The notes beneath the pieces are model-generated. The model did no database searches. It was not told the origin of the DNA and was given only the letters and a program-made list of their open reading frames with translations. From positions 31,010-95,009 of the forward strand of contig JAUJNJ010000004.1 of NCBI GenBank assembly GCA_030448225.1: a DNA stretch of 64,000 nt, read 5' to 3'. Every line of letters begins with the position of its first letter. The stretch's first letter is position 1. The position numbers and the translations under genes are program-made. Origin of the DNA: Phycisphaerae bacterium (GTDB taxonomy: Bacteria > Planctomycetota > Phycisphaerae > Tepidisphaerales > Tepidisphaeraceae). Below are positions 27,722 to 37,949 of this stretch, in pieces.

Positions 27722-30092
27722 TCACGGCTGTGACAACAGTCGTTTCGTTTCGGCGAGGAGGAACGCGGTGTCGGTGAACGGTTCGGCGCCGACGTCGCGC
27801 CAGCGGATGCGGCCGGCGGCGTCGATGAGGAACGTGCCGTGGAGCGGGACGTTCTCGAAGTCGTCGAAGCAGTGGTAGCGGCGGAACACGTCGAATTTCG
27901 CGTCGGAGGCGAGGGGGAAGGGGAACGCCTTGCCGTCGAGCTTCGCCGCTTGCCAGGCGCGGTGCAGGTCCGCAGGCGCGTCGGTGCTGATCGCGACGAG
28001 CGAGACGCCGGCCGCGGCGAAGTCGGCGGTGAGCGGGGCGAACGCCTGGAGTTGGCGCGTGCAGTGGAGGCAGCCGTAGCCGAGGTAGAAGAGGACGACG
28101 ACCGGCTTTCCGCGATACGTCGAGAGCAATAGCGTCGTGCCGTCGGCGGCGAGGGCGTTGAAGTCGGGCGCGGGGGACGGGCCCCAGCGGAACGGGCCGA
28201 GCGCGTCGAGGTTGGGCCGCTGGCCGACGTCGGCCGCGATCGTGCGGGGGCGGCGCCAGTCGCGGTCGTAGCCGAACGCGCGGGCGGGCTCTTTCAGCGA
28301 GGCGTAGATCGAGGTGCCGTGGTCGATCGACGCCGACAGCGGTCGGAGGCGGTCGAACGCCGCCTTCGCCTCCTTCGTCTTGCCGGCGCGGTAGAGGACG
28401 TCGACGTAGGACGCGAGCGGGTAGACCTGGTTCGCCTTGTCCTCCGTGGCGGCCCTGGCGACGTCGATCGCCTTCGCCGGGTCGCCGGCCCGGAGGTGGA
28501 GGCGGGCGAGGTGTTCCTTCGGCACCTCGGCCAGCGCCCACTGCTCGACCGCCGACGCGTGATCGCCCGCGGCGATTGCCTGCTGCCCGGCGACGTGGGC
28601 GACGGCCCGCTCGATCTCTTTCACGAGGTCCGACTTCTCGCGCCGCGCGTCCTGCCGCGCCTTCTTCACCTCGGCCGGCTTTTTCTTTGCCGCCCGCGCG
28701 TCGGCCTCGGCCTTGGCGGCGGTCTCGTACATCTCCACGCGCAGCTTCGCCCGCATCGCCTCCAGCGCCAGCACCTGCTCCATCGCCAGCTCGCGCTGCC
28801 CCGTGGCGGCGGCGGCGACGCCGAGGTAGCGCAGCCGGCGGACCCGCTGGGCGGGCGTGGGGGTCTCGTTGAGGTAGGGCGTGTCGATCAGCTCGAGCAG
28901 TTGCGGCCAGAGCTCGTGGAGCGACAGGACGTCGAACAGCCGCGCGCGCCCGAACTCGGCGCCGGTGCTGCGTGTGAACTTCGGGTGCCGCGGCAGCTCG
29001 ATCATGTTCTTCGCGAGGTCGATCGCGTCGCGCACGCGTCCGGTGTAGACGAGGTTGCGCACGAGCCACTCGTTGTTGTGCGCGTAGTTGTGGATCTCGT
29101 AGGGCATCACGCGGTCGCGCATCATGTAGGCGTGGTCGACGCGGGCGGACGCCTCCTGCGCGAACGTGCCGTCGGCGTGGCGGTTCAGCTTCGCGTACGT
29201 GCGCCTGGGCATGTGCCACATGTGGGCGGTCGCCGGCGCGGCCGGGCCGTTGGCCGCCGCGGGCGCGAGCGCGCGGGCGGCGTCCTTGTCGTCCCACAGG
29301 TGGATGCGGTAGTGGTGCGCGGGGGTGGGCCGGCGACGCGGCGAAGACCTCGTCGAGCAGGCGGTCGGCCGCCTCGTAGTCCTTGATCGGGCGCGTCCTT
29401 CGAGCGGTGCTCCCACTGGAAGCGCACGTAGAGGCGCCTTCGTGTCGACGTCATCGGGGAAGGCCTTCACCATCCCGCCGAGCGCGTCGAGGAAGCGCTT
29501 CCGCCGCTTCTCGCTCTTCGGCTCGTCGGCGTAACGCGCGTGGAGCCGCGTCGATCAACGCGTCTCGATCGGCGCCAGTGCCGGCGTCTTGCGCTTGGCG
29601 GCCTCGGCGGCGAACGCCTTGGGCGCGTTTGGCGTTGTTGAAGTTCGCCATCGCCATGCCCCAGTACGCCATCGCGCGCAGTCGGGGTCGAGGGCGGCGG
29701 CCTGGCGGAACGATCGCTCGGCCTCGAGGAACCAGAAACCGTGGAGCTGGCCCAGGCTCCTGGTCGAAGAACTTCCGCCCGGGCGCTTTTGGTCGTGACG
29801 GCGAGGTGGACGTCGCCGGTGCCGCCCATCAGGTACGCGGCGCGGCGGGGGCCCTCGTCGAACGTCTCGCCGTGGGCGGAGTGCCCGGGCAGCGGCCCGG
29901 GCGAGGGAAGGGCGGCGTTCGCGTCGGCCTGGCATCTCGTGACCGTGTCGCTCAGTGGCAGCGGCGGCGGGAGGGTGGCCCGCGAAGCGGCTTGGCCGGC
30001 GACGCAGGCCGTGGAGACGAGGAGCACGCCGCCCACGAACGCCCGTAGACGGCGCGGGCCGACGCGGACGCGACCGAGGCTCGCCTCTTCAT
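27722..30092 (-). CDS. Secreted TPR-redoxin protein (N-terminal part frameshifted)
   Basis: The C-terminal 583 residues are in one clean frame. They contain TPR-like helices (WLVRNLVYTGRVRDAIDLAK, HLARLHLRAGDPAKAIDVAR, VDVLYRAGKTKEAKAAFDRL) and then an AhpC/TSA domain: APDFNALAADGTTLLLSTYR, VVLFYLGYGCLHCTRQLQAF and GTFLIDAAGRIRWRDVG. CLHC is the redox site. Upstream, shifted frames give a signal peptide from ATG 30092 (AFVGGVLLVSTACVAGQAAS) and GQLHGFWFLEAERSFRQAAA, LDPDCAMAYWGMAMANFNN, a block typical of this planctomycete family. The full protein is about 785 residues. It probably acts in the periplasm; its partner is unknown. Indels fall between about 29330 and 30090. Confidence 0.82.
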
Positions 30093-30493
30093 GCCGTCGT
30101 CTCCCGACCGGGGATTGATCTGACGTGCCGCCACCGCTCAAACTACTGGCCGCGAAGGCGGGCGTTAACGGGCGTGGGCGGATTCGACCGCGCCGGCGGG
30201 AGCGGCGGATTTGCGGCTTGAGGTCGCGCAGAAAAGTCCTTGACTGCGCCACTCTGCGAGCGGCGGCTAAACGGCGGAGCGAACTCGCGCTCACCGGTTC
30301 GGCGCGTCCGAGCGAGTCGCGATGCTTCGGTGTCGCGGATGACGACACGCGCGAAGGCGCGAGTCGCACGCACGACCGTCAGTTCCACAACTGGCGCGCG
30401 CGCCTGCCGGTCGGCCCGCCCAACGAACGACGGGCCGCCGCGGCTCGCGTGCGCGGCCCCTGTCCGTACTGTCGAAGTCACGCCCAAGCCGGC

Positions 30494-31838
30494 CTACGGA
30501 CGCGGCTTGATGGCCGGCTTGACGAGCCGGTTCGCCCGTCGTCGCCGACGAACTGCTCGGCCTTGGGGTCCATTTCCTGTTGCGGCCGTGCCGCCATCGC
30601 GATGTTGAGGTGGCAGATCGTCGCCGTGCGGTGGCCGATCTCGCCGCCGACCATCGGCCGGCGACTTCACGGCCTCGAGGAAGTCCTCCTCGTGGTGCCC
30701 GGTGGTTGCGGCTTCAGGTCGGCCGCGTCGTTGCCGAAGCTGCTCGCGGAGGAGCTGCGGCTGGCGTCGTGGTTCCCGAGGATCTCCGGCGTGATGAGCG
30801 AGTTGTCAGACGCGTAGAGGTCGCCGCCGTGGATCATCACGAAGATCCACCCCTCGCTCCCCAGGAACGCGATGCCGCGGCCCTTCGACGTGCCGACCAT
30901 CCGCACGCCGTTGGCGTACGTGTTGGTGAACTCGTAGTCCCAGAACGCGTCGTAGAGGTCCCCTCGATCCGGCGGCCCTCCGCCTCGATCTCCACCAGGC
31001 CGGTGTCGTCGGAATTGTTGCCTAGTTCGCCGATGTCGATGACGTGGGCCGCGCGCGGTCGGTCATCTCGCCCCCGCCGTAGGCGAGGATGCAGAATCGC
31101 CGCATGAAGTGCAGCAGCGGGTCGCGGTGGTAGGGCACGAGCGGCGTGTGGCGAGCCAGCGGTCCCAGTCGAGGTTGACGGGACCGGCTGCTCGCCGGGC
31201 ACGCCGCGGTACTTGCGGAATCGCGGTGGTGCTCGTCGTTGCACTGGGAGGTTGATCGTCATCTGCTCGAGCTTGCCGATCGCCGCTGCGGACGAGCTCG
31301 CACGCGTAGCGGGCGTTGGAGCCGGATGCTCCTGGCTGCCGGTCTGCAGGACCCGGCCGTGCTCGTCATCGCGTCGATGATCCGGCGGCCCTCGTAGATC
31401 GTGTTGGCCAGCGCGGCTTCTCGTAGTAGACGTCCTTGCCGCCTCGAACGCCCGCACGGTCGCCATGCGTGCCAGTGGTCGGGCGTGGCGACGCTGACGG
31501 CGTCGACGTCCTTGCGCGCGAGCATCTCGCCCATGTCGCGGTAGCCGGCACTCCTCGTTGCCACTTCTCGTTGACCACGCCCACGCCGGCCGCGAGGTGG
31601 TTGGCGTCGGCGTCGCAGACGGCGACCATCTGCACGGCTGTTGCTCGTGAACGCGTCGAGGTGCCCGCGCCGCGCCTGCCGCCGGTGCCGATCCCGCCCA
31701 TCACGATCCGCTCGTCATGCGACGCGTTGCCCTTGCCGACGCTGGCGGGGATGATCGTCGGAACGCCAGCCGCCCCGCGCCGATCGCCGCGGTCTGCTTC
31801 AGGAACTGCCAGCGGTGGAACGACCGAAAGTGCGTCAT
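30494..31838 (-). CDS. Gfo/Idh/MocA family oxidoreductase (heavily frameshifted)
   Basis: ATG 31838 gives [20 protein letters not shown], a Tat-like leader as in many secreted planctomycete members. Then come [15 protein letters not shown] (NAD-binding Gly motif), [62 protein letters not shown] and later [31 protein letters not shown] and [13 protein letters not shown], with the stop at 30494-30496. The EKP and H-R-T-A-x-I-C-H-L motifs are family marks. It is likely a sugar or cyclitol dehydrogenase in the periplasm; the substrate is unknown. At least ten indels are needed. Confidence 0.8.
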
Positions 31839-32171
31839 GCGGGTGATGCCCTGTCGAGGAAAGAGATCGAGTTGGACGAAAGTTCGCGCCCCGGTGCGTT
31901 CGTCCGGCCGTCCGCGCGCAGGGTGCCGACGATCATCGGTGAATCGCGGTGCGGCGTTCCGCGCGTCCCTCGCGGACGCCGGGCGGTCCCGAGCTGGCAG
32001 GACGCCGAAGCGATCGCGCGTCGTCGTCGCGCCGGTTCGGAGCCCGCCACGGGTGACCCCGTCCGGCGACGCACCGCGAACGCCTATTTTACATTACCGA
32101 CGCCCGCGGGGCGCGTTGAGCGCCCGGCGTCGCTCGCCGCCCCGGGGGTTTTCGGTATACTCGCCCGCCCT

Positions 32172-33253
32172 ATGCCCCTAGAAGTCGGAATCGTCGGTCT
32201 GCCCAACGTCGGGAAAAGCACGATCTTCAACGCGCTCACCGCCGCCGGGGCGCTGGCGGCGAACTACCCGTTCGCCACGATCGAGCCGAACGTGGGCATC
32301 GTGGCCGTGCCGGACGACCGGCTGGCGGTCATCAATCAGTTCCAGAAGACCGAGAAGATCATCCCCGCGTCCGTCCGCGTGGTGGACATCGCCGGCATCG
32401 TCCGCGGCGCCAGCACGGGCGAGGGGTTGGGCAACAAGTTCCTGTCGCACATCCGCGAGGTCGACGCCCTCCTGCACGTGGTGCGGTGCTTCGAGGACCC
32501 GGACGTCATGCACGTCGACGGCCCTGTCGACCTGATCCGCGACGTCGACACGATCGACACCGAGCTGCTGCTGGCCGACCTCGAGACGGTCAGCAGCTCG
32601 CTCGAAAAGTCCGCCCGCGCCCGCAGCGGCGACAAGGAGGCGACCGCCCGCCGAGGTGCTGCGGCGGTGCAAGGCCGAGCTGAACGAGGGCCGGCCGGTG
32701 CGCGGCCTCACGTTCGACCCCGACGAGACGAAGGTCGTCAAGGGCCTGGGACTACGACGGCAAAGAAGGTGCTGTACGTCGCGAACGTCGACGAGAACGA
32801 CCTGCGCGGCGAAGGGCCGCTGGTGCAGAAGGTTCGCGGAGCGTGCGGCCGCCGAGGGGGGACGCGCGTGATCCCCGTCTGTGGCAAGCTGGAAGCCGAG
32901 CTGGCCGAGCTGGGCCTCGAGGACCTATGGAGATGCTGTCGAGCATGGGCTTGGCCGAGCCCGCCCTGGCCGCCCTCACCCGCGAGGCTTACCGGATGCT
33001 CGGCCGGCACAGCTACTTCACGAGCGGCCCGAAGGAGATCCGGGGCCTGGGAGATCCTCATCGCGCGACCGCCCCCGAGGCGGCCGGCGTCATCCACACG
33101 GACTTGCAGGAGAAGTTCGCCTGGGCCCAGATCTACACGATCGATGACCTCAAACACCACAAGACCGAGGCCGCGATCAAGGCGGCGGGGAAGATGGCTA
33201 CGAGGGCAAGGGGTACGTCATGAAGGACGGCGACATCGCGGTTGTTCCTGTAA
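32172..33253 (+). CDS. ychF: Redox-regulated ATPase/GTPase YchF (frameshifted)
   Basis: The first 160 residues are clean from ATG 32172: [20 protein letters not shown] (G1), [20 protein letters not shown] (G2), [20 protein letters not shown] (G3) and [20 protein letters not shown]. From about 32650 the frame changes: [39 protein letters not shown] (YVAN, near the NVNE-type G4), [34 protein letters not shown], then the TGS domain [20 protein letters not shown] and [11 protein letters not shown]. The end near 33253 is estimated. YchF/OLA1 binds ATP and is involved in ribosome and stress functions. Confidence 0.9.
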
Positions 33254-33404
33254 CGAAGGTCCGCCCGACGTGGTACGCCGCGATGCATGGAATGGGAGCG
33301 TCAGGCTGAAATGCTGCTCTGCGTCGGTCGCCGCACCTCATGGTCCGTCGGCGCGACCTTCGCCCTTCCCGCATCGGCGTCGCCTGGGTATCGTCCCCGT
33401 AGTT

Positions 33405-33474
33405 GCAGCCGTAGCCTGGTTGATAGAGCAGATTTCTAATCCGCCGGTCGCAGGTTCGAATCCTGCCGGCTGCG
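33405..33474 (+). tRNA. tRNA-Arg(TCT), apparently with internal deletions
   Basis: The acceptor arms GCAGCCG and CGGCTGC pair fully, and the T arm GCAGG-TTCGAAT-CCTGC is perfect. The anticodon loop TTTCTAA gives anticodon TCT, and its 3' strand TCCGC is present. The 5' strand should be GCGGA, but only GA remains after GAGCA. The D arm (TAGCCTGGTTGATAGAGC) is also irregular. Total is 70 nt instead of about 74-77. It sits inside a block with many single-base indels in protein genes, so base-call loss is more likely than a dead tRNA. CCA is not encoded. Confidence 0.75.
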
Positions 33475-33916
33475 TTTCATCGCGAACGCTGAGATAGCTT
33501 GATTGTCCACACCTGGCGGCGCCGGAAGATCCCCGCGGCCGCGACCGGTTCGTCCTTCTGGATACGGAGCCCGCACCACTCCATCCCTCCGGAGTTTGAC
33601 ACCACGGTGTCACTTTCCGGTGTCAAACCTGCGATTTCAAACTGGGAGAGTAAAGCTCAGACGCGAAAATGGTGACCAGGGCCGCACGAGGGTCGCGGCC
33701 GACTCGTCGAATCGTCGCCGCCGCCGCCGGAAGGCAGGGAAGTACGGCCCGGCTTACGACTGGTAGAAGTGCGGCGGCCGGAAGAACGCCCGAGCGGCTC
33801 GCATCACCCGGCACTACGCCGGAGCTATAAGCGCGAATTTTCCGAACGTGACTTCAGTTACAAGCCAGTTGGTCGACCGCGTAAGGCCACCATCACGTCT
33901 CAGGGAGGTTAGAATC
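33475..33916. other. Intergenic region with a perfect inverted repeat
   Basis: About 440 bp without a supportable gene. At 33595-33627 there is a perfect 9-base inverted repeat, TTTGACACC and GGTGTCAAA, with 15 bases between and an internal second CGGTGTC copy. It could be an operator or a terminator hairpin. The ferritin-like gene downstream has a good GGGAGG Shine-Dalgarno at 33903-33908. Confidence 0.4.
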
Positions 33917-34772
33917 ATGTCGGACCAGAAGTCTCACATCGGCCGGCTCACCGAAGGGCGTCAAGAGCCTTCACGCCGATGGGTGAAGCCGCCGGTTTCG
34001 TCGGGCTGGGCTTGGCCGGCGTCGGGCAACCGGCCGCGTACGCGGACCACGAGCAGACCGCGCAGTTCACGGTGCCGCACGACTACGACATCCTCAACTT
34101 GTGGCCGAAATCTTCGACGGGCAAGACTACCTCATGCCGTGACCGAGGGCTGTCGGACGACGACGTGCAGGGACGGGCGAAAGTGCGAAGGCGCCGTCGA
34201 GTGCAAGCCGGCGAACCGCGCTACGCGGAGGAGACCAAGAGAACATCGAGCAGCGCTAAGGGTCGCCGTCGCGGACGGCAAGAGACCAGAGCTATCCGGG
34301 ACATCGAGATGTCGGACAGCTCGACGACGAGACGGTCACCGAGCCGGTGCGGTTCTTCAAGACCAGGTCAGCTTCGTTGAAGCGTTCATCTTCGAACGTC
34401 GGCATCACCGCGGGTATCGGGCCGTTACAACACCCTGCCGCGCTGTCGGCGGCCGCGGGCCTGCTGGGCGTCGCACCACGCCGGCACGATCCGCACCGTG
34501 CTGTACGGGATGGCGACGAACCGCCGCCCTGATGCCCGAACTGCTCGAGGCGGCCGACGCGATCTCCGCCGAAGGACGCCGCCGACGGCGACGGCGACAC
34601 CGACCAGGGCATCGCCGGGACGTTCGCCCCGCTCGGCGGCGACGACGAGGACGCGGCGAACATCGTCCCGACCGACGAGAACGGCTCGGTGTTCGGCCGC
34701 ACGTTCCAGCAGGTGCTGGAAATCGTCTACCGCGCGGCCGTCGTTCCCCTGATCGTCAACGGCCTGATCCCC
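33917..34772 (+). CDS. Ferritin-like domain protein (frameshifted)
   Basis: ATG 33917 follows GGGAGG. Readable segments in shifting frames are MSDQKSHIGRLTEG, AAGFVGLGLAGVGQPAAYAD, TVPHDYDILNL (start of the ferritin-like helix bundle), PRYAEETK, LSAAAGLLGVAHHAGTIRTV, LLEAADAISA, DTDQGIAG, then ANIVPTDENGSVFGRTFQQV and LEIVYRAA. The NIVPxDxNxxxFxRTxxQVLxIVY block is the C-terminal mark of ferritin-like proteins related to PF13668. Such proteins may be periplasmic stress or desiccation proteins; metal binding cannot be confirmed here because the helix ligands fall in scrambled frames. A strong terminator follows. Confidence 0.65.
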
Positions 34773-34773
34773 C

Positions 34774-34830
34774 AAGGGGTGCCTGATAGAAGTTCTCAAT
34801 CGTCTATCGACGGGCACCCCCTTCGTTTTA
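34774..34830 (+). terminator. Rho-independent terminator after the ferritin-like gene
   Basis: The long stem AAGGGGTGCC(TGATAGA) pairs with (TCTATCG)...GGCACCCCCTT, followed by CGTTTTA. The loop is about 12 bases. It fits the end of the ferritin-like gene. Confidence 0.85.
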
Positions 34831-35005
34831 TGCGCCGCGTTTCCGGTGTGAGGGCGCCGCACCAGGCGTGGCGGCGACGGCTCCGACGTGCGGCCGGCAT
34901 GCTTGTCCGGCGGCGGCCGTCGACGCCGCTGGGCGGGATCAGTTGGCGAACCCGTCTCCTCCTTCGGCCCCACCTTCAGGCGGGTCATCTCACGCCTGGG
35001 ATCGT

Positions 35006-36130
35006 TCACGACCTGCCGCTGCTCGGGGTGACGGCCGTTGGCGGCGGGACGCAGGTCGCGGCGGCGATGGCGGCCTTGGCGCGGTTGGTCGCCAGCGCCT
35101 CTTCCATCGCCGGGCGGATGTAGCGCCACACCCCGATCTGGCCGAGGACGATCGTGCAGGCGGTGGTGACGAGGCGGTCGAGCACGGCGGCGGCGAGGGC
35201 GACGTCGCCGGTGGTGTGGACGAGCCGGGCGGCGTACACGAGGATCCCCTCGCGGATGCCCAGAGCCGCGGGCGTGACGCTCACGATCATCGCCAGATCG
35301 GCCAGCAGGGCGGCAAGGAACGCGCCGCTGAACGCGACGGGCTGGCCGACCGCGAGGACGCAGAGTTGGATGCGCAGCGCGCGGATCAGGACCGTCACGC
35401 CGTGCGCCGCCACGGACAGCGCCAGCAGCCGCCGCGACCGCCCGAGCCGGCGGTAGGCGTCCGACAGGCGCACGACGAACGCCCCGACGCGCGTGCGGCC
35501 CGCGCCCCGCGGCAGCGGGACCTTCAGCATCAGCAACCCCCCGACCGTGACGCCCGCGAACAGCAGCGCGATCGGCCGGTGCCACGGCACGCCGTACGCG
35601 CCCCACAGGATCGCCTGGCAGATCAGGCCGGCGGCCCCCATCGTGATGATCTGCAGGAGCGTCAGCGGCAGGACCTGCACGGCGCTGAAGTCGGCCACGC
35701 TCGTGCCGTGGCGGACGTTCATGTAGAGCGCCGGCAGCCCGATCCCGCCGCGCGGGACGAGCAGGTTCGTGTACGCCTGCACCATCTGGAGCATGAACGT
35801 CTCGGCGTGCCCGGTCCGCTGCCCGAGCGTCAGCAGCGCCGCCCGGCGGACGTACCCGGCCAGCGCGCGGGCGGCGAGGTAGAGCAGCGCGATCACGACG
35901 ACGAGCAGCGGCGAGACGTGGCGCAGGCGGTCGAGCTCGTCGTAGTACTTCCGCCCGGTGATCGCCAGCGCGGCGATCACGAGCCCGCCGAGCGCCGCGC
36001 GCACCGCCCATTTCCACCGGCCGCGACGCGGCGCGGGCGTGAGGGCGCCCGCGGCCACCTGGGCAACGTCGCCGTCCGGGGCGACGGCAGCGACGTGGTC
36101 GTCAGAGGGGGGCGGCGGGGCGGTAGCCAT
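35006..36130 (-). CDS. YbhN/UPF0104-type integral membrane protein
   Basis: A 374-residue protein with about eight hydrophobic segments, for example WAVRAALGGLVIAALAITG, LLVVVIALLYLAARALAGYV and VSVTPAALGIREGILVYAAR. The last, with the V-T-P-A-x-L-G-x-R-E motif, and the earlier RAALLTLGQRTGHAETFML fit the lysylphosphatidylglycerol synthase transmembrane (UPF0104, AglD-like) family. Members flip or transfer lipid-linked groups, or have unknown roles. Its start overlaps the end of the sulfotransferase gene by 29 bases, so the two are translationally linked. This suggests a shared role in a sulfated or modified envelope glycan or lipid (inference). Confidence 0.85.
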   Translation of the reverse strand: MATAPPPPSDDHVAAVAPDGDVAQVAAGALTPAPRRGRWKWAVRAALGGLVIAALAITGRKYYDELDRLRHVSPLLVVVIALLYLAARALAGYVRRAALLTLGQRTGHAETFMLQMVQAYTNLLVPRGGIGLPALYMNVRHGTSVADFSAVQVLPLTLLQIITMGAAGLICQAILWGAYGVPWHRPIALLFAGVTVGGLLMLKVPLPRGAGRTRVGAFVVRLSDAYRRLGRSRRLLALSVAAHGVTVLIRALRIQLCVLAVGQPVAFSGAFLAALLADLAMIVSVTPAALGIREGILVYAARLVHTTGDVALAAAVLDRLVTTACTIVLGQIGVWRYIRPAMEEALATNRAKAAIAAATCVPPPTAVTPSSGRS

Positions 36131-36911
36131 AGCGCTCCATCTGCGGGCCGCACAGGTCGAGCACGACCTGCTGGTCGCGCCGCTCCCACTCCTGCCACTT
36201 GGAAAGTTGCCGCCCGGTGCTCGCGTTCACCTTCTGCTCGCGCAGGCGCGCGAACGGCGTGCGCGGCGCCCCGAGGCCGATCCACTCGATGAGTCGGCGC
36301 ATGCCCGAGCCGTCGTCGGCGAGCACGTCCTCGAAGCGGAGGCGGAGGTATCGATCGCCGAACAGTTCGGCGCCGCGTTCGAGCTCGCCGTTGATCGCCG
36401 TCCACCGCCACGCGATGCGCTCGGTCGGGCTCATGTCTCCCCAGCGGCGCGCGGCGCGCGGGTCGAGGTGCTCGGGCTTGAGCGTCCAATAGGGGACGAA
36501 CCGCACGGCCAGGCCCTTGATGCCGCTGTAGGAGCCGAAGTTGATCCCGGACGGGATCTGCGTGCGCGGGTCGCGGACGATGTGCACGATCCGCGGCGAG
36601 GCGAACAGTCGATCGAACGCGTCGAGGAACCCGTGCAGCATCGGGTTGGACTCGACGTACACCCGCTCCCGCACCGCCGCGAACCGCCGGCGGCGGGCGT
36701 CGGCGTAGAGCGCGACGAGGCGGTCCGCCGCAAGCCGGCCGGCGAGGCGCCGGTTCGACGCGACGCGCAGCCGCCGCGACGGCGCCGGCTCGTGCAGCGC
36801 GCACACGTCGTCGAACGCGTCGTCGAGGTACCGCGCGACGGCCGTCGTGCCGGTGCGTCCGGTGGAGACGATCAACGCCACCCGCTCGAATTTATCGCCG
36901 AAGACCGCCAC
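36102..36911 (-). CDS. Sulfotransferase family protein
   Basis: A 269-residue protein. The 5'-phosphosulfate loop is VALIVSTGRTGTTAVARYL (residues about 11-29), and the 3'-phosphate site is RIVHIVRDPRTQIPSGINFG. YLRLRFEDVLADDGSGMRRL and a final WQEWERRDQQVVLDLCGPQM also match sulfotransferase_3-type enzymes. It would transfer sulfate from PAPS to an unknown acceptor. The four-codon-scale overlap with the YbhN-like gene suggests a two-gene operon. Sulfated compounds are prominent in Planctomycetes. Confidence 0.88.
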   Translation of the reverse strand: MAVFGDKFERVALIVSTGRTGTTAVARYLDDAFDDVCALHEPAPSRRLRVASNRRLAGRLAADRLVALYADARRRRFAAVRERVYVESNPMLHGFLDAFDRLFASPRIVHIVRDPRTQIPSGINFGSYSGIKGLAVRFVPYWTLKPEHLDPRAARRWGDMSPTERIAWRWTAINGELERGAELFGDRYLRLRFEDVLADDGSGMRRLIEWIGLGAPRTPFARLREQKVNASTGRQLSKWQEWERRDQQVVLDLCGPQMERYGYRPAAPL

Positions 36912-37327
36912 GCACCCTCCCGAACGTCGCCGCGTTCGCCGGACACCATACTGACGTGGCGGGGCAATGGGAATGACGGGTGGAGGAGTGGTGGTGTGGT
37001 TGGGTGGTGGAGTGGCGAAGCGGGCCGGCGGTCACGCCTCGCGCGCACGCCGTCGCGCGCCGCCCCCGGGCGTTCGGCAACGCCAAAACCGAAGCGGAGA
37101 CGCCGGGGGAGGGGCCGCGGGTTGCGAAGAACCGACGAGGTTGACGAGCGAGCGGGAGGAGGTCTTTGCGGTCGTGTGGCCATCTTCGATAGCGTTGCTC
37201 CGTCTGCGTCTGCGTCTGCGTCTGGGTCTGGGTCTGGGTCTGGGGTCATCTGCGTGATCTACGGTTCGACTTCCCGGGTCCCGCCGACTGATGTCGTCGG
37301 GGCGCCCAACGGTTAGAATTCCCGGCC
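36912..37327. repeat. Divergent intergenic region with two simple-repeat tracts
   Basis: About 415 bp without a gene. At 36967-37016 there is a GTGG-rich run (GGTGGAGGAGTGGTGGTG, GGTTGGGTGGTGGAGTGG), one arm only. At 37199-37246 there are about four CGTCTG hexamers grading into about four GGTCTG hexamers. Promoters for the sulfotransferase operon (minus) and the gene at 37328 (plus) should lie here. Confidence 0.55.
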
Positions 37328-37825
37328 ATGAAGTCCTACGAAGTGATTCGCGAGGCGGTCGACGAGCCGGGCGTGAAGGCGGTGGCGGCGGCGCTGAAGG
37401 TGTCGGCGGCGCTGGTCTACAAGTGGTGCGAGCCGCAGCCCGACGCGGAGGACCCGGACCAGAGTGGCGCGCGCAACCCGCTGGACCGCGTCCGCGAAAT
37501 GTACCGGCTGACGAAGGACATCCGCCTGATCCGCTGGCTCTGCAACGAGGCCGACGGGTTCTTCGTCGCCAACCCCGACGAGGACAAGATCCGCCGCCCG
37601 CTGGACGAGTCGATCTTCACCGAGACGCGAGGCATGGTCCGCGACTTCAGCGAACTGCTCGACGCCGTCACCAGCGCGCACGAGGACAAGCCCGGCATCG
37701 ACCCGGAGGAGGCGGTCGAGATCCGCCAGCGCTGGGAAGACCTCAAGACCTGCGTCGAAGGCTTCGTCCGCGGCTGCGAGGGCGGGCATTACGGGCCGAA
37801 CGGGCCGCCGAAGGGGAAACGGTGA
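37328..37825 (+). CDS. Putative DNA-binding protein (phage CII-like HTH)
   Basis: A 165-residue protein. The N-terminus YEVIREAVDEPGVKAVAAAL, KVSAALVYKWCEPQ reads as a helix-turn-helix (recognition helix near VSAALVYKW), as in phage-type regulatory CII proteins. The remainder is helical (REMYRLTKDIRLIRWLCNEA and ETRGMVRDFSELLDAVTSAH). It is probably a transcriptional regulator of unknown target, and related chromosomal genes are common. It has no phage neighbours. A long hairpin repeat begins six bases after the stop. Confidence 0.7.
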   Translation: MKSYEVIREAVDEPGVKAVAAALKVSAALVYKWCEPQPDAEDPDQSGARNPLDRVREMYRLTKDIRLIRWLCNEADGFFVANPDEDKIRRPLDESIFTETRGMVRDFSELLDAVTSAHEDKPGIDPEEAVEIRQRWEDLKTCVEGFVRGCEGGHYGPNGPPKGKR

Positions 37826-37830
37826 GGGCG

Positions 37831-37949
37831 AGAGGAGTGGGGAGTGGGGAGTAGAAGAGTGGGGGTCGGAGTGGGAGCGGATGACGTAGTGAGCGACCGA
37901 CTCGCTGTCTTTACCCCCCACTCCGCGACCCCCCACCCCTCACTCCTAC
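37831..37949. repeat. Post-stop hairpin repeat (GTGG/CCAC family)
   Basis: The left arm is a run of AGGAGTGGGGAGTGGGGAGT and AGAAGAGTGGGGGTCGGAG. The right arm is CCCCCCACTCCGCGACCCCC and CACCCCTCACTCCTACC, an imperfect reverse complement. It lies between two convergent genes and touches the stop of the minus-strand gene. Confidence 0.65.

Noticed and set aside
33503..33766. An 87-codon plus-strand ORF after the tRNA
   Set aside because: It is Arg/Pro-rich without a domain or ribosome site, and it crosses the perfect inverted repeat at 33595-33627.
37328..37825. Start of a prophage, because of the CII-like regulator
   Set aside because: No integrase, terminase, portal or other phage gene occurs in the window.
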